Shown: positions 50,921 to 59,888 of the stretch, one piece after another
How the letters are laid out: the number at the start of each line of letters is the position of its first letter
How positions within the stretch are numbered: the stretch's first letter is position 1
Assembly (NCBI GenBank): GCA_900539605.1
Contig: UQCS01000002.1
Location: 1 to 64,000, forward strand
Direction: 5' to 3'
Length of the DNA: 64,000 nucleotides
Source: an uncultured Azospirillum sp.
Lineage (GTDB): Bacteria > Pseudomonadota > Alphaproteobacteria > RF32 > CAG-239
The notes under the pieces: generated by a model
Seen by the model: the letters and a program-made list of their open reading frames with translations, nothing else
Told to the model about the DNA's origin: nothing
The model's database searches: none
Made by a program: the position numbers and the translations under genes

Positions 50921-52453
50921 ATGCCCGGCAAACTGGCACAATACCCCAAAACCATCGCATTTGCCCTCGGCTGTCTGTCCGTGGCAGCGTTGCCGCCCTA
51001 TTACCTGCTCCCGTTTCTGATAATCTCTTTTAGCGGCCTGCTGATTATGCTGGGCCGCAATTCTTCGGCCAAAAAATCGTTTCTGCTCGGCTACTGGTTC
51101 GGTTTTGGCCATTATGCCTGCGGTTTTTTCTGGATTACCAACGCCTTGATGCTCGACCTGCCGCGCTTAGGCTGGCTGATCCCGCTGGTTTTTGTCGGCA
51201 GCGGTGGTTTCTTTGGCTTATTCACCGCTTTCCCGGCTTTGTTTTGCTGCCGTTTCAAAACCTTTTGGGCCAAGCTGCTGGCCTTTGCCGCGGCATGGAC
51301 CGTTTTTGAGTGGTTACGAAGTTTTGTTTTGACCGGTTTTCCGTGGAATCTCCTCGGAACGGTATGGAGTTTCAGCAATGCGGCCATTCAGGCCGCCTCA
51401 TGCTTCGGAACCTACGGCCTGTCGCTGCTGACCATCTTTGCAGCCGCGGCTCCGGGGCTTTTATTTTTCAGCCGCAACCGTAAAGCAGCGGTTCTGGCCG
51501 TTTCAATTCCGGTTCTTATCTCCGGATTTTTGTTCGGTTACGGAACTTGGCGGCTCAGTCACTATCCCGATGACCGCTTTTCCGAAATAAAAGTCCGAAT
51601 TGTCCAACCGGCAATTCCTCAGCAAATGAAATGGCAACCGGAAATGCTTGAACAAAATTTACAAACATACGTAAATATGTCGCGGCCGGTTGCCAACGAT
51701 TCCGAGCGGCCGTTCAATCCTGATTTGGTCATTTGGGGCGAAACGGCAACGCCGTTCGTTCTCCGGCTGGAACCGCAATATCTGGAGATGCTGCTGCCGG
51801 CCGTTCCGCCGCAAGGATTTCTGATCACCGGTATCCTCGACTATGATTATGACGGTGAAAAATGGCGGCCGTTAAATGCCATGCAGGCCTTTGACCGCCG
51901 TGGAATTTTCGCTTCTTACGCCAAATCGCATTTGGTTCCGTTCGGCGAATATATCCCGCTGCGCCGCTACCTTCCCGACCGCTTAAAACCGGTCACCAAC
52001 GTCATTGCCGACTTTATGCCGGGAAACGGTGTTGAAACCATAAGACTGCCCGGCATCCCGCCGTTCGGCGTCTTAATCTGTTACGAGATCATTTTTCCCG
52101 CCGAAGTTGCCGACAACGCCGACCGTCCCCAATGGCTGATCAATCTGACCAACGACGGCTGGTACGGCGACAGTGCCGGTCCCCGTCAACATCTGGTTGC
52201 AACCCGGATGCGCGCCGTTGAAGAAGGATTGACAATCGTTCGTGCTGCCAACTCGGGCATCAGTGCCCTGATTTCCAAGACGGGAACTGTCCTCAGACAA
52301 CTCCCGCTCAATGTTTCCGGCACTTTAGACGTTTATCTGCCTCACTCTTTATCTATTGATACTTGGTATAAAAAGTACCACAACTTTCCGGTATTGTTTA
52401 TTTGCCTTCTTTGCATCGTTTTAGCCGTTGCCTTAAACCGCAAGCACTCTTAA
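50921..52453 (+). CDS. lnt: Apolipoprotein N-acyltransferase
   Basis: A 510-residue inner-membrane enzyme with about six membrane helices in the N-terminal third, then a periplasmic nitrilase domain. The catalytic triad is Glu (VIWGETATPF), Lys (YAKSHLVPFGEYIPL) and Cys (FGVLICYEIIFP). It adds the third acyl chain to lipoproteins. ATG 50921 is preferred over an overlapping GTG at 50912. The last gene of the miaB operon. Confidence 0.96.
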   Translation: MPGKLAQYPKTIAFALGCLSVAALPPYYLLPFLIISFSGLLIMLGRNSSAKKSFLLGYWFGFGHYACGFFWITNALMLDLPRLGWLIPLVFVGSGGFFGLFTAFPALFCCRFKTFWAKLLAFAAAWTVFEWLRSFVLTGFPWNLLGTVWSFSNAAIQAASCFGTYGLSLLTIFAAAAPGLLFFSRNRKAAVLAVSIPVLISGFLFGYGTWRLSHYPDDRFSEIKVRIVQPAIPQQMKWQPEMLEQNLQTYVNMSRPVANDSERPFNPDLVIWGETATPFVLRLEPQYLEMLLPAVPPQGFLITGILDYDYDGEKWRPLNAMQAFDRRGIFASYAKSHLVPFGEYIPLRRYLPDRLKPVTNVIADFMPGNGVETIRLPGIPPFGVLICYEIIFPAEVADNADRPQWLINLTNDGWYGDSAGPRQHLVATRMRAVEEGLTIVRAANSGISALISKTGTVLRQLPLNVSGTLDVYLPHSLSIDTWYKKYHNFPVLFICLLCIVLAVALNRKHS

Positions 52454-52567
52454 TCAGTTGTTTTTATAAAGAAATATAAGGGCCCCTTCGGCCCATCTAA
52501 TTGTCTATATAATGACATTAACCACTAAAAATTGCAATATGTGGATAGACTTTTGTGGAGCTATACG

Positions 52568-53077
52568 ATGAACATGACTAAATCAAAGAAAGCCAGCCGC
52601 GGCCGGACGCCTAACGGACAACCAAATCCGATTGATGTCCATGTCGGCAACCGCATCCGGTTACGCCGGACTTTGCTCGGATATTCTCAAGAAAAATTAG
52701 CCTCTTTGCTGGGACTCACATTTCAACAGGTTCAGAAATATGAGCGCGGGAACAACCGCGTCGGTGCAAGCCGTTTGTGGGATATCGGCAACGTACTGAA
52801 TGTGCCAATCAACTTCTTTTACGAAGATATGGATAAGGAAGTTGCCCAACAAAGTCCGCGTGTTTTCAGTTCTCCCGAAACCGCAATGTGTTTTGAAGAG
52901 AACTATCAGGAAATTGATATGGACCCGATGAAGCGTCAGGAAACGCTGGAACTGGTCAAAGCTTATTACCGCATCCCCAACCGCAAAGCGGCAAGACATC
53001 TTTTTGATCTGATCATTACCATGTCAAAAACCACTTTCAACCGGGATGACGACGAGAACGAAGACGAAGAAGAATAA
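52568..53077 (+). CDS. XRE-family HTH regulator of the lnt-metK interval
   Basis: A 169-residue protein. ATG 52568 is chosen for the GGAG 7 nt upstream. Residues 23-80 are a Cro/C1-type HTH: VGNRIRLRRTLLGYSQEKLA then LGLTFQQVQKYERGNNRVGASRL. The C-terminal half is helical (LELVKAYYRIPNRKAARHLFDLI) and ends in a very acidic tail. An HTH protein of this type between lnt and metK is a known alphaproteobacterial arrangement. A perfect TATAAT (52508-52513) lies upstream, but with a poor -35 box. Confidence 0.92.
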   Translation: MNMTKSKKASRGRTPNGQPNPIDVHVGNRIRLRRTLLGYSQEKLASLLGLTFQQVQKYERGNNRVGASRLWDIGNVLNVPINFFYEDMDKEVAQQSPRVFSSPETAMCFEENYQEIDMDPMKRQETLELVKAYYRIPNRKAARHLFDLIITMSKTTFNRDDDENEDEEE

Positions 53078-53103
53078 TAAATCAAAATACACACATCTTT
53101 AAA

Positions 53104-53134
53104 AAAAAGCTGGCATTTTGAACGCCGGCTTTTT
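53104..53134 (+). terminator. Terminator of the HTH regulator gene
   Basis: An 11-bp stem (53104-53114 with 53124-53134, one G-U pair) and 9-nt loop, ending in T-rich sequence, lies between the HTH gene and metK. Confidence 0.85.
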
Positions 53135-53178
53135 ATTATGCGCAAAAAAGATATTACAACAAACACGAAAGAATCACG

Positions 53179-54321
53179 ATGAGCTACCTTTTTACCAGTG
53201 AAGCCGTTTCGGCCGGGCATCCTGACAAAATCTGCGATCAGATTTCCGACACCTTGCTCGATTTGCATCTGCAGGCAGACCCTTGCGCCCATACGGCTAT
53301 TGAAACCATGGCCACTACTAACCGGGTAATCATTGCCGGCGAGACACTGAGCAGCACCCCGGTTAATTCTGAGATTGTGGAAGAAGCAGTCCGTACCTTA
53401 ATTAAAAAAATCGGATATGATCAACCCGGATTCAGTTATAAAAACCTGCAAATCGATAACCTTCTTCATTGCCAATCCGCGGACATTGCCAACGGCATCA
53501 AAGATTGCGGCGCCGGAGATCAGGGAATTATGTTTGGCTATGCCAAAAAAGAAATAGGTTTTGAAACCTGTTATATGCCGATGGCCATTTATCTGGCCAA
53601 CCTGTTGCTGACCAACTTGCGTCAGGCAGCCTTGCCGGGACTGGAACCCGATGCCAAATCGCAGGTCACTCTTGAATATGACGATCAAAACCGGGTTTAT
53701 AGAGTTGGTTCGGTTGTTTTATCCACCCAGCATAGTGAGCATTTGTCTCTGGACGAAGTTCGGGAACTGGTTTTGCCGATCATCCGCCGCAGTATTCCGG
53801 AAGCGCTTTTTTCCGATGATACTCGGCTGCTGATCAATCCGGCCGGACGTTTTGTCATCGGCGGTCCTGATGGTGACTGCGGCCTTACCGGACGTAAAAT
53901 TGTCGCCGATACCTACGGCGGTTACGCACCTCACGGCGGCGGAGCTTTTTCGGGAAAGGATCCCAGCAAGGTTGACCGGTCGGCAGCTTACATGATGCGC
54001 TATTTGGCAAAAAATATTGTCGCTTCCGGAATTGCCGACGAGTGTCTGTTGCAGGTTTCCTACGCCATCGGCAAAAAAGAACCGCTGTCATTGTATATCG
54101 ACTGTAAAGGAACTGCCAAAGTTGACGAACAAAAGATTTTGCAAAAAATCTCCGAGTTGGCCGACTTGACGCCGGCCGGCATTATCCGCCATCTCCGGCT
54201 TTGCCGTCCGATCTACGCACCTTCTGCCGCTTATGGGCATTTTGGACGTCTTCCGGGCAAAAACGGAGAATTTTCATGGGAAGAAACCGATTTAAGCAAG
54301 GAACTTGCCTCATGTTTTTAG
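53179..54321 (+). CDS. metK: S-adenosylmethionine synthetase
   Basis: A 380-residue enzyme with the family signatures GHPDKICDQISD, GAGDQGIMFGYA and GGGAFSGKDPSKVDRSAAY. It makes SAM from Met and ATP; the SAM feeds TrmB, MiaB and others in this window. No SAM riboswitch was seen in its 45-nt upstream region after the terminator. AAGAATC before the ATG is a weak RBS. trmB starts inside its last codons. Confidence 0.97.
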   Translation: MSYLFTSEAVSAGHPDKICDQISDTLLDLHLQADPCAHTAIETMATTNRVIIAGETLSSTPVNSEIVEEAVRTLIKKIGYDQPGFSYKNLQIDNLLHCQSADIANGIKDCGAGDQGIMFGYAKKEIGFETCYMPMAIYLANLLLTNLRQAALPGLEPDAKSQVTLEYDDQNRVYRVGSVVLSTQHSEHLSLDEVRELVLPIIRRSIPEALFSDDTRLLINPAGRFVIGGPDGDCGLTGRKIVADTYGGYAPHGGGAFSGKDPSKVDRSAAYMMRYLAKNIVASGIADECLLQVSYAIGKKEPLSLYIDCKGTAKVDEQKILQKISELADLTPAGIIRHLRLCRPIYAPSAAYGHFGRLPGKNGEFSWEETDLSKELASCF

Positions 54322-55025
54322 ACGACAAACCTCAATTCTTCGGTCGCCGTAAAGGCCGCCGCATCCGCAAGGCCAAAACCGCATTGTTGGAAAACTTTTT
54401 GCCGCAGGTAGCTCTCAATCCCCGACAACCGTTGCAATTCGGCACCGAAGTCCGTCAGATTTGTTTGGAAATCGGCTTCGGCGACGGCGCGCATTTGGCA
54501 GGAATTGCGGCAGCCAACCCAAATACCGGTTATATCGGTGCCGAAGTTTTTCAAAACGGAGTTGCCAACCTCCTCAGTTTGCTGACCGGCATCAAAGAAG
54601 GGGCAGAAATCGGCGACAAAATTAATCTGCTTCCCGGGCACACCGACAACATTCGCGTATACAGTGACGACATTCGGCTGTTATTTCCGCTGTTGCCAGC
54701 CCGATCACTGGATAAAGTGTTTTTATTGTTTCCCGATCCGTGGCCCAAAAAACGCCACGAAAGCCGCCGTTTTGTTAATCCAGATAATTTGAAGCAACTG
54801 GCACGGATTTTAAAAAAAGGCGGAATTCTGCAAATTGCTACCGACCATCCGGTTTACAAATCCTGGGTGCTGAAACAACTCGGACGACATCCCGATTTTC
54901 GTTGGACCGCCACCTGCGGCAACGACTGGAAACATCAGCCGGCAGACTGGGTCGAAACCAAATATCAGCGCAAAGCCATCCGTGAAGGACGCCGTCCCGT
55001 CTTTTTCGAATTTGAGCGTCGATAA
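54312..55025 (+). CDS. trmB: tRNA (guanine-N7-)-methyltransferase
   Basis: A 237-residue class I methyltransferase making m7G46 in tRNA. It has LEIGFGDGAHLAGIAAANP (SAM site), YIGAEVFQNGVANLL and LLFPDPWPKKRHESRRF, the TrmB signature. ATG 54312 overlaps the metK end by 10 nt and has AAGGA 9 nt upstream; an earlier ATG at 54276 is possible. Co-expression with metK fits its SAM demand. Confidence 0.95.
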   Translation: MFLDDKPQFFGRRKGRRIRKAKTALLENFLPQVALNPRQPLQFGTEVRQICLEIGFGDGAHLAGIAAANPNTGYIGAEVFQNGVANLLSLLTGIKEGAEIGDKINLLPGHTDNIRVYSDDIRLLFPLLPARSLDKVFLLFPDPWPKKRHESRRFVNPDNLKQLARILKKGGILQIATDHPVYKSWVLKQLGRHPDFRWTATCGNDWKHQPADWVETKYQRKAIREGRRPVFFEFERR

Positions 55026-55043
55026 CAAATACTCCGTAAGGAT

Positions 55044-55574
55044 TTAGACCAAACGCGGTTTGCAGCCGCAATAATCCTGGGAATACAGTCCAAGCTGTTT
55101 GATCAGGGTCTGTCGTCGTTCCTGCATGCCGCCTTTACGTCCTTCTACGGCCACATAAGCTACGCCGGTTTCCGCCGAAGCTTTGGCTGCCGCCCGGTTG
55201 ACCTGTTCCAAATTTTTATAGCGGGAAACAGCGAGGACAGAAGCAACGGCATCAAATCCGCCGGTTTTGGCATATTCCATCGCCCGCTTCAAACGCATAT
55301 AAAAACAAATATCACACCGGCGCCCGCGTTCGGGTTCGTTTTCCAGTCCTTTGATCAGCGAACACCAGCGAAGATTATCGTACTCAAGTTCAATAAACGG
55401 CACCTGCCATTGCCGGCACAGACGACGGTTCTCTTCTTTTCTCTTTTCATATTCCGCTGCCGGAACAATATTAGGATTGTAAAAAAGCACCGAAAAATCG
55501 GCACCTTCCAGCGCCATTTTCTCAATCACGGCACAAGAACAAGGCGCACAGCATGACAAAAGCAAAATTTTCAT
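55044..55574 (-). CDS. queH: Epoxyqueuosine reductase QueH
   Basis: A 176-residue protein of the QueH (formerly DUF208) family. Cys motifs are LLSCCAPCSCAVI near the N-terminus, RRCDICFYMRLKRA and a terminal DYCGCKP. QueH uses an iron-sulfur cluster to reduce epoxyqueuosine to queuosine in tRNA and is unrelated to QueG. The SVLAVSRYKN segment is also typical. Single gene, convergent with trmB. Confidence 0.92.
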   Translation of the reverse strand: MKILLLSCCAPCSCAVIEKMALEGADFSVLFYNPNIVPAAEYEKRKEENRRLCRQWQVPFIELEYDNLRWCSLIKGLENEPERGRRCDICFYMRLKRAMEYAKTGGFDAVASVLAVSRYKNLEQVNRAAAKASAETGVAYVAVEGRKGGMQERRQTLIKQLGLYSQDYCGCKPRLV

Positions 55575-55615
55575 CTCTTTATCTCAACATTTTTGTCTTT
55601 TATAGCATAAATACT

Positions 55616-55658
55616 TTAAAAAGCAAGAAGCCCGGGCATGAGGGCACGGGCTTCTTGC
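55616..55658 (-). terminator. Terminator of the macro-domain gene
   Basis: A perfect 12-bp stem (55623-55634 with 55647-55658) has a 12-nt loop and T5 on the minus strand. Confidence 0.85.
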
Positions 55659-55683
55659 ATTAAAACTTTAACAGTCAGGGGGA

Positions 55684-56283
55684 TCAGTCGGCTTTTCGCA
55701 TCAGCTTGTCACGGTTTATCTGATACCAGGTATCCAGCTCCCGATTGAGATAAGCGGAATATTCCTTCGTTTCCATGACCTGGTTAAAGGCGGCAAGAGC
55801 ATTGTCGCTTTTAAACACACAGATGCTGACTTTTTTCAGACACCCTTGAGCATGCTCCTGATAGCTTTCGATTGCCGAAAGCATTGCTTTGGCCGATTTT
55901 TTGAAACCGAGAGCTCCGCTTTTTCCGGTCCCGAGGGCAGAAACAGCGATTGACGAAAGCCCCTGCTTTTCTGCTTCTGCCAAGGCCGAGAAAGTCGCCA
56001 GTTGAACCATATTGAAAGCTTCAGCTTCCGGAACGCCAAGCAAAGAGACGTTGATCAGTTTGACACCTTTGTGGCCTTTGGTCGTCAGCGCATATCCGAA
56101 AGGGAGGCGCATTTGACGGGCGGCAATTGCATAATCGAGGAGGCCGCGATAATGGCCGCCGTGAGATACGATTCCGGCAACACCGGTCAGACACATATTG
56201 TCGGAGAACTGCGGAACGACAATACCTTTGGCTCCCAGAGCAAGGATATTACACTTCCTGACTTTTACATCAATTTTGTTCAT
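55684..56283 (-). CDS. Macro-domain-like protein
   Basis: A 199-residue soluble protein from ATG 56283. The macro fold shows in NILALGAKGIVVPQF, GVAGIVSHGG, KLINVSLLGVPEAEAF and IAVSALGTGKSGALGFKKSAKAMLSAI. The usual NAAN and GGGG elements that bind ADP-ribose are altered: VPQFSDN and TGVAG stand in. A 45-residue helical tail follows. Binding of ADP-ribose or a similar nucleotide is possible but not certain. No strong RBS is seen. Confidence 0.75.
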   Translation of the reverse strand: MNKIDVKVRKCNILALGAKGIVVPQFSDNMCLTGVAGIVSHGGHYRGLLDYAIAARQMRLPFGYALTTKGHKGVKLINVSLLGVPEAEAFNMVQLATFSALAEAEKQGLSSIAVSALGTGKSGALGFKKSAKAMLSAIESYQEHAQGCLKKVSICVFKSDNALAAFNQVMETKEYSAYLNRELDTWYQINRDKLMRKAD

Positions 56284-56481
56284 AAGCAAAATGATTAAGT
56301 TAATAATTGAAAATCGCATTTAACATAGGCGGTCGTCATAATTTTGTCAAATATTTTTTAACAAAAACATTCAATTTGCCCCAGAATATCGGTAGTTTTG
56401 ACGACGGTTGCAGAAAACTCTTGATTCCTGACTCCGAACCGATCATAATCAACAAAAATCGCAAGCAAAGGACCAAACAAA

Positions 56482-57552
56482 ATGAAGATTCTTGTCGGAT
56501 TGAGCGGTGGTGTCGATTCCGCAGCCGCCGCTTATCTGCTAAAAAAAGCCGGACACGAGGTGATCGGCGCAACCATGTCGATCTGGGACAAAAACACCAA
56601 TTTCCGCAGCAACGGCGCCGCCGATTCATGCTTCAGCCCTCACGAAGAAAAAGATATTGACTCAGCCCGCAAAATCTGCCGCGAACTGGACATCCCCTAT
56701 TATGTGTTTGACTGTGCCGAAGAATACAAACGAATTGTGCTGCACAATTTCAAAGAAGAATATACGGCCGGAAGAACACCCAATCCCTGTATCTGGTGCA
56801 ACGCCACCATCAAATTTGACGCTCTTCCCGCCACCGCCCGCAAAGCCGGCTTGGAATTCAACAAATTTGCCACCGGCCACTACGCCCGTCTCGGCTATGA
56901 TGCCGCAACCGGACGTTATCAGATCAGCCGCGGCATTGATCCCAAAAAAGATCAGTCCTATTTTCTGTATCGCCTCCGTCAGGAGCAACTGAGCCGCATT
57001 ATGCTGCCGTTGGGCGGTTACCAAAAATCCGAAGTTCGCGAGTTTGCCCGTTTGGCTGGGTTGGAAGTATGTGACAAGCCCGACAGTCAGGACTTTTATT
57101 CCGGCAATATCAATGACATTTTGCAAAAAGCCCCCGAACCGGGTAATTTTGTCGACAAAGAAGGCAAAATTCTGGGGCAGCATCAGGGAATTTGGAATTA
57201 TACCATCGGCCAGCGCCGCGGAATGGGGATCGCTGCCGAGCGTCCGCTCTATGTTATCGCCATCCGCCCCGAACGCCGCGAAGTCGTCCTCGGATATGAT
57301 GATGATACCCTTCGACAAAAACTGTATTGTCAAAATCTGAGCTGGCTTTCCATTTCAGGCATCACTTCTCCGCGGCGACTCACCGTCAAAATCCGTTCTT
57401 CACAAACTCCGGTGGCCGCGCATCTTACGCCGATCTCCCCCGACCGTGCGGAAATATGTTTTGACGATTTGCAAAAAGCCGTCGCTCCCGGACAATCGGC
57501 CGTTTTCTACGATGACGATTTACTGCTGGGCGGCGGTATCATTTGCCCTTAA
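56482..57552 (+). CDS. mnmA: tRNA-specific 2-thiouridylase MnmA
   Basis: A 356-residue enzyme making s2U34. The PP-loop is SGGVDSA at residues 8-14. Other parts are TPNPCIWCNATIKF with Cys103 and Cys106, ATGHYARL, KKDQSYFLYRLRQEQL and FVDKEGKILGQHQGIWNYTIGQRRGMG. The usual second catalytic Cys in SQDICF is absent: the segment is DSQDFYSGN. Cys50 (ADSCFSP) is an extra Cys. This is a distinct MnmA clade (see finding). AAGGA precedes the ATG. The 3' end overlaps the convergent dsbD by 33 nt. Confidence 0.93.
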   Translation: MKILVGLSGGVDSAAAAYLLKKAGHEVIGATMSIWDKNTNFRSNGAADSCFSPHEEKDIDSARKICRELDIPYYVFDCAEEYKRIVLHNFKEEYTAGRTPNPCIWCNATIKFDALPATARKAGLEFNKFATGHYARLGYDAATGRYQISRGIDPKKDQSYFLYRLRQEQLSRIMLPLGGYQKSEVREFARLAGLEVCDKPDSQDFYSGNINDILQKAPEPGNFVDKEGKILGQHQGIWNYTIGQRRGMGIAAERPLYVIAIRPERREVVLGYDDDTLRQKLYCQNLSWLSISGITSPRRLTVKIRSSQTPVAAHLTPISPDRAEICFDDLQKAVAPGQSAVFYDDDLLLGGGIICP

Positions 57553-59082
57553 CAGCTTGTAAAAATCTCCGATGGTTATCAGCTGCGGCAGCAAGACATA
57601 ACCGCCATCGCCGTTATAGTATACATATAACGGAATGCTGCTGCGTCCGAATTTTGCCAGTGCCCGCGCAATTTCCGAGCTGCGGTTGCTCCAGTCGGCC
57701 TTGAACAGTTTGATCCGGTGTTCTTTAACCAACTGTGCAAATTCGCCGGTTGAAAAAACGGCATTTTCATTAACCAGACAGGTAATGCACCATTTGGCGG
57801 TAAAATTGATCAAAACTTTATCACCGTTTTGCAGCGCCTGTTCCACTTTTTGCGGCTGATAAGGCTGCCATTGCGAACGTCCGGTGTCGGTATCTCCCCA
57901 AAGAACCCATAACAGCCATCCGCAGGTCGCCAGCATCGGTAAGGCAAACAATTTTTTTAGCATTTCCATCCATTTGCCGGGACGCGGCAAAACTCTTTGC
58001 AAAAAACGCGGATAAATACCGGCCAGAAAAAACGGCAGCGCGTAACCGGCACCCAGAGACAAAAACACCGGATAATAAAAATATCCCGGACGTTCGGTCG
58101 TCAGTGCCCAGCCGACGGCAGCCCCCATAAACGGCGCCGTACACGGACTGGCGATCAGCACCGCCAGAAAACCGGTCATAAACGATCCCGCAGGCAAATA
58201 TTTCAAACTCCAATTCACCCGGATGACATTCAAAAACATCAGTGCCAGCAGCAAAAACACGACTGCCATTACGGCAACAAAATACGGCGACTGCAACTGA
58301 AAGCCCCACCCGATATCGGCACCATGATGCCGAAGCCAGGCCAACAACGCCGCCATCAGCACAAAACAGGACAAAACGCCGCCGAGATATTGAAAGGCTT
58401 CGGTAACATTGCGGCGTTTGCTTTTCTGGCCGGCAATCGACATAATTTTAATGAATAAAATCGGAAAAACGCAAGGCATAAAATTGAGTACAATTCCGCC
58501 GCCGAATGCCAACAGCAGGATGCTGAGCCATCCGCTTTCCGTTTCTGCAGGCAGCGTTTTCGGTTCGGACATCGGTAAACGGTAAAAAGCTTCCGACATC
58601 GGTACCGCCGGAACTGTCCCTCCCTGTGGCGGCATGAGATGGGCAAACACTTCCGGGGTCAATTTAAAAATCAGACTTTCCGGGACACATTCCCCCTTGC
58701 AGGCCATCCACGAAATTTCAAGGTCGGGCATTTCCCCGGCCGCTTTTCCCAGCATGGCGGTATACCATGCCGGTTTGCGGTAAACATTAAGCCCGAACCC
58801 TTCGTAAATAACGTCTTCGCCTTCGCTCCACTGTTCGGATACCAGACGATGATCATAAAGATTCCACTTAACATCAGTCGGCAAACCGACGTCGCCCGGC
58901 TGATGAGAATAGATCTGCCAACCGTTTTGAGGTTCGATTTTCAGCCGCACTTCAATCCGGTCTTCTTTTTCGACCGCCGACACTTCAACCGAATTCCTTA
59001 ACGTCTGTTTTTTCACCGCGGCGCCTGCCTCTGCGGAAAACACTGTTGCCAGTACCGTAAGCAGGATAAAGAAGACTTTCAT
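57520..59082 (-). CDS. dsbD: DsbD-family protein-disulfide reductase
   Basis: A 520-residue protein in three parts. A signal peptide and periplasmic DsbD-alpha-like domain come first (GWQIYSHQPGDVGLPTDVKW). An eight-helix membrane domain follows with redox Cys in NFMPCVFPIL and ASPCTAPFMG. The thioredoxin domain has KWCITC. It passes electrons from cytoplasmic thioredoxin to periplasmic proteins. The CDP-alcohol transferase gene ends its upstream neighbour without gap (59082/59083), so they are co-transcribed. Confidence 0.94.
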   Translation of the reverse strand: MKVFFILLTVLATVFSAEAGAAVKKQTLRNSVEVSAVEKEDRIEVRLKIEPQNGWQIYSHQPGDVGLPTDVKWNLYDHRLVSEQWSEGEDVIYEGFGLNVYRKPAWYTAMLGKAAGEMPDLEISWMACKGECVPESLIFKLTPEVFAHLMPPQGGTVPAVPMSEAFYRLPMSEPKTLPAETESGWLSILLLAFGGGIVLNFMPCVFPILFIKIMSIAGQKSKRRNVTEAFQYLGGVLSCFVLMAALLAWLRHHGADIGWGFQLQSPYFVAVMAVVFLLLALMFLNVIRVNWSLKYLPAGSFMTGFLAVLIASPCTAPFMGAAVGWALTTERPGYFYYPVFLSLGAGYALPFFLAGIYPRFLQRVLPRPGKWMEMLKKLFALPMLATCGWLLWVLWGDTDTGRSQWQPYQPQKVEQALQNGDKVLINFTAKWCITCLVNENAVFSTGEFAQLVKEHRIKLFKADWSNRSSEIARALAKFGRSSIPLYVYYNGDGGYVLLPQLITIGDFYKLLRANDTAAQQ

Positions 59083-59799
59083 TTATTTTCCTTTACGGTA
59101 GGGAACAATCACAAAACTGTAATAAGCGGCCACAATGACACTGAAGGCTTTTACCAGCGAAAAAACGCCCAAAACAATCCCCATCACCGGAAACCATCCG
59201 GGAAACAAGCATAATACCACTAAGGCGAACAGCGTTTCCGACCCCTGAGCCAAACCGCCGAGATAAAAAGGCGAATGATCGAGATTAAGCTGGTGCCCGG
59301 CATGATTTTTGTAGGCGATGACCGAATAAGCCAGCATTGCACAAGCCGCCGCAGCAAAGCCAAACAGCATACAAGCCGCCGCAACGCCGTTAGCCGCCGG
59401 GTTGGCTAAAGCAAAAGCAAAAATAACCCCACCGTAAAAAATATAATCCAACGTAGCATCAAGGAATACCCCGAAATCGGTCACTTTGGTCGAACGGGCA
59501 ATGGCGCCGTCCAAACCGTCGGACAACCGGTTGAGCAAAATGGCAAGCAATGCCCATCCGTACATTTCCATCGCAATAAAGTTAACGGCAAAAATTCCGA
59601 TTACAAAACCGGTCCAGCTGACAACGTTGGCAGAAATGCCGATCTGCCCGAGGTAAGTTCCGGCAATATTGATTTTATTATAGGCTTGTGCATAGATTTT
59701 TTGCGAAAGCCGGCTTATATACAGACAAGTATCTTTCACCCGGATGCGAGACCAAATATCTTGTACTTTTTTCTTGAGAATTTCAAAATATTCTTTCAT
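59083..59799 (-). CDS. CDP-alcohol phosphatidyltransferase family protein
   Basis: A 238-residue inner-membrane enzyme with about six helices. The signature D-x2-DG-x2-AR-x8-G-x3-D-x3-D is intact: SDGLDGAIARSTKVTDFGVFLDATLD. ATG 59799 is chosen for AAAGG 9 nt upstream. It joins a CDP-linked lipid to an alcohol (glycerol phosphate, serine or inositol type); the substrate is undetermined. dsbD follows directly. Confidence 0.9.
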   Translation of the reverse strand: MKEYFEILKKKVQDIWSRIRVKDTCLYISRLSQKIYAQAYNKINIAGTYLGQIGISANVVSWTGFVIGIFAVNFIAMEMYGWALLAILLNRLSDGLDGAIARSTKVTDFGVFLDATLDYIFYGGVIFAFALANPAANGVAAACMLFGFAAAACAMLAYSVIAYKNHAGHQLNLDHSPFYLGGLAQGSETLFALVVLCLFPGWFPVMGIVLGVFSLVKAFSVIVAAYYSFVIVPYRKGK

Positions 59800-59888
59800 A
59801 ATAAGCTGCCTTTCCAATCAAACGGTTTCTAATAAGAACGAGATAGCACAAAAAGGTGAAATAATTACTAATTTCAGGTGTAAAACAT

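Noticed and set aside
52480..52494. GGGCC/GGCCC hairpin after lnt as a terminator
   Set aside because: Short 5-bp stem and no T tract; not counted as a terminator.
53135..53178. SAM riboswitch upstream of metK
   Set aside because: The gap after the terminator is only 44 nt and shows no SAM-I or SAM-II core.
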